From DATCLA01 sp036564195 (lineage in GTDB: Bacteria; Bacillota; UBA4882; UBA8346), in assembly GCA_036564195.1 (NCBI GenBank), contig DATCLA010000056.1, positions 1 through 12,059 of the forward strand: DNA of 12,059 nucleotides, read 5' to 3'. Under the pieces are notes generated by a model. It had not been told where the DNA came from. It searched no databases and saw only the letters and a list, made by a program, of their open reading frames with translations. This document shows, piece by piece, positions 6,481 through 12,059 of this stretch. A program made the translations under genes and the position numbers. Each line of letters begins with the position of its first letter. Position 1 is the stretch's first letter.

Positions 6481-6489
6481 TGCTATAAT
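6481..6489 (+). promoter_or_regulatory. Extended -10 promoter of the hydrolase gene
   Basis: TGCTATAAT is a perfect extended -10 (TGN plus TATAAT at 6484-6489). Only a poor -35 (TTTATT, 6461-6466, spacer 17) is present, which an extended -10 tolerates. Transcription would start near 6496, about 30 bases before the chosen start codon. Confidence 0.6.
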
Positions 6490-6526
6490 AAATTGGAAAT
6501 TTTAGTTTAATTGAATGGAGCAGATG

Positions 6527-7453
6527 ATGAATAATCAGATAGGTCAGGAAGAATGCAGTAATTTGGGAAGCCAGTGGCCGGAAGTAACGCAGCGTTATCA
6601 ACAGGCTTGGCGCGACGGTGAAACCGTCCGGTTGCAACTTGCTTTGGAGCTGGCGGATAAGGAATATCACTACCCTACCTGTGAGTTGGTTGGCAGTAAA
6701 GCCGAACGCCGCAGCTTTTGTTTTACCCACCAACAGCTTACCAAAAAGGCGGTCTTGTTAATCCATGGTTTTACCGCGTGCCCCTTTGAAATGCGGGAAC
6801 TGGGCCGGTCCCTTTTTGAGCAGGGTTACAATGTCTTCGGGACCCGTTTGGCAGGGCATGGGACCAGCGTAATGGACTTTGCCAATTCAAACCGGAATGA
6901 TTGGGAGAGTTCCGCCCGTAAGGGGCTGGCGATCGCGGCCTTATTAGGTTATGAAATCGTAGTGGTAGGCGAAAGTATGGGAGGGGCACTGGCAGTGTTA
7001 TTGGCGCAAGCCTTTCCGACCTTGATCCAGCAACTGATTTTGTGTGCTCCGTGTTTTCAGATCAAAGATTTCCGAACCAGCTTTGCCGGATGGCAACTGT
7101 TACAACGGTTCATGCCCTATTACAGCACCAAGGTTCAGTATGGGTGGCAATATGACTATTGGTACACTACTATTCCACTGACTACAGTTGCGGAATTGGT
7201 CAAACTGGCCCGGGTTGCCAGTCGGGCCGGACCGGGGATTACTATGCCGACTCTGGTGATTCAGGCGGAGAATGATCAAACGGTTAATCCTCGGGGAGCC
7301 CGGTGCTTTTTTAATTCTTTATCTCAATTAACCCCCGACCAAAAAGAGTTAATCCTCTTCTCCAACGGGCATCACAATTTAACGGTTGACCTCAATCCAC
7401 GCAAAGCCGAAGTATTTCAATGGATAAGTCATTTTATTCAGAAAATGAAGTAA
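6527..7453 (+). CDS. Alpha/beta hydrolase (carboxylesterase/lipase-like)
   Basis: A soluble alpha/beta hydrolase of 308 residues. Motifs in order: the oxyanion-hole HGFTA (80-84), the cap-proximal RLAGHGTS (107-114), the nucleophile elbow GESMGG with Ser150, the acid strand LVIQAENDQTV with Asp250, and the base SNGHHN with His282. The triad is complete. Layout and spacing resemble Est30-type carboxylesterases and monoacylglycerol lipases, except for an extra N-terminal stretch of about 70 residues; no signal peptide is seen. The substrate is probably a short or medium acyl ester (inference). I chose the ATG at 6527 because GGAG (6517-6520) sits 6 bases upstream. An in-frame ATG at 6515 would add four residues but has no ribosome binding site and overlaps the GGAG. 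The gene has its own extended -10 promoter and converges on the secretin gene. Confidence 0.88.
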   Translation: MNNQIGQEECSNLGSQWPEVTQRYQQAWRDGETVRLQLALELADKEYHYPTCELVGSKAERRSFCFTHQQLTKKAVLLIHGFTACPFEMRELGRSLFEQGYNVFGTRLAGHGTSVMDFANSNRNDWESSARKGLAIAALLGYEIVVVGESMGGALAVLLAQAFPTLIQQLILCAPCFQIKDFRTSFAGWQLLQRFMPYYSTKVQYGWQYDYWYTTIPLTTVAELVKLARVASRAGPGITMPTLVIQAENDQTVNPRGARCFFNSLSQLTPDQKELILFSNGHHNLTVDLNPRKAEVFQWISHFIQKMK

Positions 7454-7495
7454 AAGCGATAATTGAGGATGATTGAGATTGAAGTAAATCATCGG

Positions 7496-7522
7496 AGCTG
7501 TTTCACTTTTCAAGTTGAACAC
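7496..7522 (+). repeat. 27-bp dispersed repeat, copy 1
   Basis: A 27-bp sequence with core ACTTTTCAAGTTGAACA (7505-7521) that recurs at 10892-10918 in the same orientation with three mismatches by hand count. It lies in the 153-base gap between the hydrolase stop and the secretin stop, before the terminator. The core contains a short palindrome, TTCAAGTTGAA. Confidence 0.6.
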
Positions 7523-7551
7523 GTAAACCCATATTTAGGTAATTAGTAATT

Positions 7552-7588
7552 AAAAACAAAAAAAGGCTGACCCCAAAAGGCCAGCCTT
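7552..7588 (-). terminator. Intrinsic terminator of the secretin gene
   Basis: On the minus strand, AAGGCTGGCC pairs with GGTCAGCCTT (10 bp, one G-U) around a 6-base loop, and a run of seven T's, then GTTTTTA, follows. It starts 18 bases after the secretin stop. In the plus direction the same stem could also stop the hydrolase transcript, but its T tract there is poor. Confidence 0.85.
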
Positions 7589-7606
7589 ATTAGTATGATT
7601 AAGCTT

Positions 7607-10246
7607 TTAGTTAAACCGTCCTCGCTGAAATTTACGGGTTTCAACCGACATGGTTTCAGGTTTAAATTTAGTTTTACGGTTGCTTCTCTTGCGGGTCTTC
7701 GGTTTGGCTTTATTGTTGATGTCTTGTCCTTCAATACTGTTTAACAGTTCTTTGACATTAAAACGTTGCTCCATTATCGCACTGTTTTTCATCTTATCGG
7801 CCTCATCATAAATGAGTTTCGGGGTGATGATGATGACAAATTCGTTCTGGGATTCGTTAGTTGAATGACCCCGGAACAGATAGCCGATCAATGGGATATC
7901 GCCTAAAATTGGAATTTTAGTTTTGCTCTTATTCTGTTCGGTCTGTTTCAACCCGCTGATTACAAAAGTTTCGCCGTCACCCACCCGGATCGTGGTTTCG
8001 GAGGCCCGTTCGTTGATGATCGGCAACTGTTCATCGCCAACCTTTTGACCGGTAAATTGAGTAATCTTTGGCTTGATCTCCATAGTAATCTGCTTGTTTG
8101 GTGAAACCCAGGGAACAATCTGAAAAAACAATCCAGATTTATATTCTTTAATTGTAGTACTGGTTGTTTCACCTTCTGCATTTTTGGTAGCTGCGAAGGA
8201 GTGACTTTCATTGGTGGAAACATTAAAACTGGCCGGGTAACCGGCTAACGTCGAGATGGTCGGATTGGCCAGGAGTTTAGCTTTGCCGGTTTTGAGCAAA
8301 ACGGATATAGCACCTAAAACGCTGGATTCAGTATCTTTAATTAGATTACCATCGCTATCAAAATTTTTAGCGGGTTTGGTCACATTGATGGTACCTTCAC
8401 CGGAGTTGATGTTTAACCGGTTGCCATTGGGCAGCTTAATATCAGCTATCGGCGCCTTCCAGTCAAAACCGTGGGAGTCATTAACTTGTAATACCGCGAT
8501 ATCGAAAACGATTAATGGGGTTACTTGATCGATAGTTTCAATATAGCTTTTTACCTGGGCAACATGACTTTTTGGCCCGGTGACAACGATGGCATTACTT
8601 TCTTTAATCACAACCAGATCGTTTTTGGGAATCGATGAAGGAATCATCTTCATTACATCTTCAGCTTTTAAGTACTTGATCTTAATCATTGCCGTCTCAT
8701 CCTTAGCTGAAGTCACATCGATCTGATCCAGGTAATTTTGGAACAGTGCCTGAATCGATGGTGGCGCGGAGACGATTAGAGTATTTTTATTGGGCAACTG
8801 CATAAAGTTTTGCCGTGGAAAGATTGGTGGCAGCGAGTTTAACAATTGTTCCGCACGGAGGTATTTAAGGGGGTAGACTTTTACTTCGGCGAAGTCATGT
8901 ACTTCCGGGCGGGTCATCAAACCATCACCCACCATGTAGACACCGTTAGAAACTTTGTAGGTGTAGATGGTCCCTTTGAGCATGTAGTTAAGGGCTTCAT
9001 CGAATTTTATCTCACGTAGGCGGAGATTGCTAATAGTCCAGTTTACCTGGGTAAGGATGACCACATTAAGATTGGCTTTTCGGGCCATCTCGTTAATAAT
9101 GGAAGCCAGGGAACCGGATTTAACATCTAAATTAAACAATTGGGTATCGGGGTTGAAAATAATCCGGGCGTCTTTATTTTCAGCACCTGATGGCTTGACA
9201 AAGTAACAATTGGATTGCTTCTCAATATACCAGCCCTGATTCTCTACCAACAACATTAAAGCCTGGAATATGGGCAAGGCCTGAAAATGGGCGGTAACTT
9301 TACCGTTAACTTCCTGGTCAAGCATGATATTGATATTAGTTTTGCGGGAGATCTCACCGATAATCTCCCCGATCTCAACATTATCCGCGTCAATTGACAA
9401 CAGGCTGTTTTTATAAGTAACCCGGTAAGCCCCGTTTTTACGGGCAATACGGCGGGACTGGCCTTCTTTAAAGTATTTGAAGTTATTAGCCAGACAAAGC
9501 GCTTCCATACCCTCGTCAAACGGTAGATCCTGAAAGTAGATGGTCACATTGTCGGTCAGGTTTTGTTCCGGAATAACTGAAATGCCGGTCTTTTCTGTAA
9601 TCGCTCTGGCCAAGATCGCTATCGGGATGTTTTTGGCATCGATGGTTAACAGGTTTTGAACGTAATTAACGGTAAAAGTATAAGGCTGAGTGGTTTTTTT
9701 TCGGATGTAACTGTTTTTGCCGATCTTCTCTTCCATACAATTACTTTGGGTTAACAAAGTTTTGATGGCATCCTGCAACGGGGAGCGGTTAATCAAAGTA
9801 CTTAATTTACCTTGTAAATCAGGGGCGGGAACCAGATTTACCCCGGTTTTTTTAGAAATTTCCTGGAACAATTTTTTAAGACTAACTTCCCGGGCTTCAA
9901 CGGATAGTAGCCCTTCCTGATACTCGATTTTTAAAAAAGAGTTATCAACCGGTGCCACATAATAAACATTTCCTGATTTGACACAGGTTAATTTGTAATT
10001 TTTAGTGATAATCTCCAACGCTTCTGCCAGTGATACCCGGGAGAGGTGAATCGTTACCTTGCCATTGGTCTGTTCGTCAACAATGATACTGACCTTTGAC
10101 TGGTTAGCCAGAACCCGTAAGACATCTTTAATATCGGTATCTTTAAAGTCAAGGCTGATCAGTTTTGGTGCCTGACCCATGATACCGGGGATTAAAATAA
10201 ATAGCAATAATAGTAATACCATAAATTGCAAAACCGTCTTTTTCAT
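7607..10246 (-). CDS. Outer-membrane secretin with five N-terminal STN-type modules (PilQ/GspD superfamily)
   Basis: An 879-residue secretin. Residues 1-25 are a signal peptide ending IPGIMGQA. Five modules of about 70-75 residues with the STN beta-alpha fold follow, starting near 29, 105, 191, 275 and 369. They share a pattern of 'L.siDa.n..l..il..I..ktg.nii.d..v.gkvt..f...p...AL..ll'. Two NolW/secretin-N domains come next (about 454-510 and 520-574, VKVYPLKYLRAEQLLNSLPP and IKIKYLKAEDVMKMIPSSIP). The secretin barrel domain spans about 577-812, with ANPTISTLAGYPASFNV and the signature KTKIPILGDIPLIGYLFRG. A strongly basic tail ends the protein. Secretins form large outer-membrane gates for type IV pili or type II secretion. 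No pil or gsp gene is nearby, so the machine served is unknown. AAGGAG (10253-10258) fixes the ATG. It is monocistronic as far as the window shows. Confidence 0.93.
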   Translation of the reverse strand: MKKTVLQFMVLLLLLFILIPGIMGQAPKLISLDFKDTDIKDVLRVLANQSKVSIIVDEQTNGKVTIHLSRVSLAEALEIITKNYKLTCVKSGNVYYVAPVDNSFLKIEYQEGLLSVEAREVSLKKLFQEISKKTGVNLVPAPDLQGKLSTLINRSPLQDAIKTLLTQSNCMEEKIGKNSYIRKKTTQPYTFTVNYVQNLLTIDAKNIPIAILARAITEKTGISVIPEQNLTDNVTIYFQDLPFDEGMEALCLANNFKYFKEGQSRRIARKNGAYRVTYKNSLLSIDADNVEIGEIIGEISRKTNINIMLDQEVNGKVTAHFQALPIFQALMLLVENQGWYIEKQSNCYFVKPSGAENKDARIIFNPDTQLFNLDVKSGSLASIINEMARKANLNVVILTQVNWTISNLRLREIKFDEALNYMLKGTIYTYKVSNGVYMVGDGLMTRPEVHDFAEVKVYPLKYLRAEQLLNSLPPIFPRQNFMQLPNKNTLIVSAPPSIQALFQNYLDQIDVTSAKDETAMIKIKYLKAEDVMKMIPSSIPKNDLVVIKESNAIVVTGPKSHVAQVKSYIETIDQVTPLIVFDIAVLQVNDSHGFDWKAPIADIKLPNGNRLNINSGEGTINVTKPAKNFDSDGNLIKDTESSVLGAISVLLKTGKAKLLANPTISTLAGYPASFNVSTNESHSFAATKNAEGETTSTTIKEYKSGLFFQIVPWVSPNKQITMEIKPKITQFTGQKVGDEQLPIINERASETTIRVGDGETFVISGLKQTEQNKSKTKIPILGDIPLIGYLFRGHSTNESQNEFVIIITPKLIYDEADKMKNSAIMEQRFNVKELLNSIEGQDINNKAKPKTRKRSNRKTKFKPETMSVETRKFQRGRFN

Positions 10247-10786
10247 TTTAAGCTCCTTATCCTTTTTAAAAATTATTTTTCTTTAATCTGTGTATAATCG
10301 TCCCTCTTCAGTATGGTTTAAACAATTGTGTCGTTAGGTTCATTCTAAATTATCATAATTAGCGGCGGTATGAGATCTGGAAGTAAGCTTAAACCAGAAA
10401 ATGGTAAATACTATTATTCTATAAATCGCCAAAAATTTCCTGCTTCAGGTCGGTGCGAATTTTAACCTCAATTTTAAAATGCTCCAAATAAACAACAAAT
10501 CAAAGCAAGTTTTAAACTAATCTGGTTCACCCCGGCTGACAGTCAAAAAACAGAAAAATAATAGTAATCTCTGGTTTTAATTGGGTTAAAAAGGGAGTTT
10601 GTTTCAACAGTTAAATGTGGTAAGATTTAAATAAGATTGCAAGGCAGGATTAAATGTAGGAAAAGATACTAATCCTGGTAAAGACCGCGGAAGTTTTTGT
10701 GTAAAAAATATTATCTTACTACTTTTTACTATTTTGAAGAAGTTACATCCCGGGCTAATTTGAAAAATACGGTCGTTTGCAAGTAT

Positions 10787-10816
10787 TTCTAAAATAAAGC
10801 TGATTTATTTTTAGAA
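10787..10816. repeat. AT-rich hairpin with flanking direct repeat
   Basis: TTCTAAAATAAA (10787-10798) pairs with TTTATTTTTAGAA (10804-10816), with one bulged base, around the loop GCTGA. Related sequences flank it: GTCGTTTGCAAGTATTT (10772-10788) and GTCGCTTGCAGCCAGTATTT (10819-10838), which overlaps neither arm except at the left edge. It could be an RNA stem or a relic of a small insertion. No gene end is near, so a terminator role has no obvious client. Confidence 0.45.
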
Positions 10817-10891
10817 CTGTCGCTTGCAGCCAGTATTTTACGGTAACGGGAAATTTTTGAGACTATCGGTTTAACTGATGATATTAAAGAA

Positions 10892-10918
10892 AGGTGTTTT
10901 ACTTTTCAAGTTCAACAT
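10892..10918 (+). repeat. 27-bp dispersed repeat, copy 2
   Basis: The second copy of the repeat seen at 7496-7522, core ACTTTTCAAGTTCAACA (10901-10917), same orientation. It ends 11 bases before palindromic element C. The one mismatch in the core (G to C) breaks the TTCAAGTTGAA palindrome of copy 1. Confidence 0.6.
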
Positions 10919-10929
10919 ATCTAACTGAG

Positions 10930-11039
10930 GGAATTGCAATTACCTTGATAATCCTTTGGCCACAATATATAGTGACTAGCCCGGCTATATCTATCAATAT
11001 ATTGTGAGCCAAAGCTTAAATCAGGACTTATGCAATTCC
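10930..11039. repeat. Palindromic intergenic element, copy C
   Basis: The best-paired copy, 110 bp, just upstream of the S55 peptidase gene. Nested arms: GGAATTGCA (10930-10938) with TGCAATTCC (11031-11039); CTTTGGC plus CACAATATAT (10954-10970) with the complement at 10997-11014, 17 pairs with a single bulged A at 11007; and an apical TAGC-CCG-GCTA (10977-10987). It contains two NrdR-box-like 16-mers at 10960-10975 (14 of 16) and 10992-11007 (12 of 16), centres 32 bp apart. The core is shared with copies A and B, while the CTTTGGC stem is replaced by an unrelated but still complementary sequence in copy A. Confidence 0.75.
10945..10973 (+). promoter_or_regulatory. Candidate promoter of the S55 peptidase inside element C
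   Basis: -35 TTGATA (10945-10950), a 17-base spacer and -10 TATAGT (10968-10973). The -10 lies within the first NrdR-box-like palindrome, so a protein bound there would block RNA polymerase. The leader would run about 100 bases through the right half of the element to AGGAGTGA (11061-11068). The promoter itself is a moderate match. Confidence 0.5.
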
Positions 11040-11077
11040 TTAAACTAAGTTGACCGGCTTAGGAGTGATGATTTTAG

Positions 11078-12059
11078 ATGCGGTTTCGGATAACGAGTGG
11101 ACTAATGTTCTGTTTAATTGTGGTAATGCTAGCCCCGGTCACTTATGCAGTGGAGCGTTTTTTTCCGGTCGCTAAAGTTAAGCCAGGAATGGAAGGAGAA
11201 GCCTTAACTGTTTTTCATGGGACTACAATTGATAAATTCAAAGTTAAAGTGTTGGCAATTGTTAACAGTGACTATGATGGCGAAAAATTAATCCTGGTTA
11301 GGCTGGAAGGGAAGGAAATCCAAAAAAGTGGCGGACTAGCTGCCGGAATGAGCGGAAGCCCGGTATATATTAAAGGGCGGTTGGTAGGTGCCATCAGTTA
11401 CGGTTTTGAAAACGCCGACCCATTTCTGGCCTATGTAACCCCAATCCAGTCAATGTTAAAATTGCTTGACAATGCCAATAAGGAGGAATATTTTACCTAT
11501 TATAGAAAAAGAAAAAAACTATTACCGGTTGCGACACCGGTGTTAATCTCCGGCACGGGCCATCGGGGGTTTTTACGGCTTGCTCGCTCGTTTCGGGAAT
11601 TAGGTTTACAGGCGGTATATCTTCCCGAAGCAGCCGGTGCCGTCCCACCATCCGGTAAACGGGTTACATTTAAACCGGGAAGCGCAGTTGCAGTCCAACT
11701 GGTCAATGGGGATTATCGCGTCGCAGCCCTCGGTACGGTGACCATGGTTGACGGCAAACATTTTTTAGCTTTCGGCCACTCCTTTACCAACCGGGGTAAA
11801 GTAGATTTTTTAGCTTATCAGGCTCAGATTCACCATATTGTTAAAAGCCCGGTACTCCCGATTAAACTGGGGAGCTCCTTATACCCGGTGGGACGGATCG
11901 TTGAAGACCGGCATTACGGAATTGCCGGCCGGCTGGATGAATTTCCAGCCTTAATCGATGTGGCCATTAATATTAGAGACGTTGAACGTGACCGTTTGTT
12001 ACACAGTGACTTCCAGGTTATTAACAATGAGCAATTCTACAGTAAACTGGTTACAGAGG
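11078..12059 (+). CDS. Secreted SpoIVB-like (S55 family) peptidase, N-terminal part
   Basis: The first 327 codons of an exported protein; it continues past 12059. Residues 1-24 are a signal peptide ending VTYA. The next block, VKPGMEGEALTVFHGTTIDKF (34-54), leads to the serine motif AAGMSGSPVYIKGRLVGAIS (89-108), which matches the nucleophile motif of the sporulation protease SpoIVB (Ser92 here). A second block, KHFLAFGHSFTNRGKVDF (227-244), carries the likely catalytic His234. In B. subtilis SpoIVB the histidine precedes the serine, so the order here is reversed, and no PDZ domain is seen before it. The ATG at 11078 has AGGAGTGA (11061-11068) 9 bases upstream. SpoIVB cleaves SpoIVFA to trigger sigma-K activation. 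Whether this protein acts in sporulation or elsewhere in the envelope cannot be told, since the family is wider than SpoIVB. Confidence 0.82.
   Translation, partial: MRFRITSGLMFCLIVVMLAPVTYAVERFFPVAKVKPGMEGEALTVFHGTTIDKFKVKVLAIVNSDYDGEKLILVRLEGKEIQKSGGLAAGMSGSPVYIKGRLVGAISYGFENADPFLAYVTPIQSMLKLLDNANKEEYFTYYRKRKKLLPVATPVLISGTGHRGFLRLARSFRELGLQAVYLPEAAGAVPPSGKRVTFKPGSAVAVQLVNGDYRVAALGTVTMVDGKHFLAFGHSFTNRGKVDFLAYQAQIHHIVKSPVLPIKLGSSLYPVGRIVEDRHYGIAGRLDEFPALIDVAINIRDVERDRLLHSDFQVINNEQFYSKLVTE

Larger units (their letters stand above)
10247..11077. other. Long AT-rich gene-free region between secretin and S55 peptidase
   Basis: About 830 bases between two divergent genes with no coding frame that I can support: no ribosome binding site pairs with a usable start. 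It holds an AT-rich hairpin (10787-10816), a weak inverted repeat CAGGATTA/TAATCCTG (10645-10652 and 10670-10677), copy 2 of the 27-bp repeat and palindromic element C. The secretin promoter must lie in the left 150 bases, but I find no clear -35/-10 pair. The rest could hold an unrecognised RNA or be decayed sequence. Confidence 0.6.

Noticed and set aside
6468..6489. TTGCCA / TATAAT as a classical promoter of the hydrolase
   Set aside because: The spacing is only 10 bases. The extended -10 (TGC before TATAAT) explains the promoter better.
6515..6517. First ATG of the hydrolase frame as the start
   Set aside because: No ribosome binding site precedes it. The GGAG that overlaps it serves the ATG at 6527.
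8256..8528. Open frame of 90 codons antisense to the secretin
   Set aside because: It lies opposite the conserved barrel domain, without a ribosome binding site. It is a shadow of the real gene.
10645..10677. CAGGATTA / TAATCCTG inverted repeat as a terminator or RNA
   Set aside because: Eight pairs around a 17-base loop, no T tract and no gene end nearby. Too weak to call.
1..12059. CRISPR array, tRNA or rRNA gene, insertion sequence
   Set aside because: No regularly spaced repeats, no cloverleaf or rRNA sequence and no transposase were seen on either strand.

Overview
The window looks like chromosomal DNA of a diderm, endospore-forming member of the Firmicutes, perhaps the Limnochordia/Hydrogenispora, Halanaerobiia or Negativicutes. 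The outer-membrane evidence is a TolC-family efflux channel and a very large secretin. The sporulation evidence is an alpha/beta-type small acid-soluble spore protein (SASP) and a SpoIVB-family (S55) peptidase. Strong GGAGG-type ribosome binding sites, a DivIC/FtsB protein and a DUF815 ATPase also fit Firmicutes. The lineage name is inference.

Left part (1-1200, minus strand): a tetR-tolC operon. It has a good sigma-A promoter (1161-1189) and, just downstream of the -10, a near-perfect palindrome (1133-1148) that is the likely operator of its own TetR repressor. tolC runs off the left edge. Region 1200-2230 (plus): a short helix-turn-helix protein coupled to a DivIC/FtsB-like division protein, closed by an intrinsic terminator. 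Region 2234-4702: tex, an RNA-binding S1/YqgF protein, with its own promoter. It is convergent with a minus-strand DUF815 AAA-type ATPase (4720-5946), and the two share a hairpin between their stops. Region 6235-7453 (plus): the SASP gene, its terminator, then an alpha/beta hydrolase with an extended -10 promoter. Region 7552-10246 (minus): a secretin of 879 residues with five repeated STN-type modules and a strong terminator. Region 10247-11077: about 830 bases without a gene. From 11078 (plus) a secreted S55-family peptidase runs off the right edge.

The most interesting signal is not a gene. Three intergenic elements of about 110 bp (2083-2189, 5960-6070, 10930-11039) are imperfect palindromes centred on a shared core of about 46 bp. 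The core has the form CACAATATAT...TATATTGTG. It resembles a pair of NrdR boxes 31-32 bp apart, yet no ribonucleotide reductase gene is present. The stems outside the core differ in sequence but keep self-complementarity, and each element lies upstream of a gene: tex, DUF815/SASP and the S55 peptidase. They may be a mobile palindromic repeat family, a structured RNA, or a dispersed operator of an NrdR-like regulator. Smaller signals include a diverged 27-bp repeat (7496 and 10892), an 11-bp tandem repeat beside a Spo0A-box-like heptamer (1339-1376), and start codons that the ribosome binding sites place differently from the longest reading frames.
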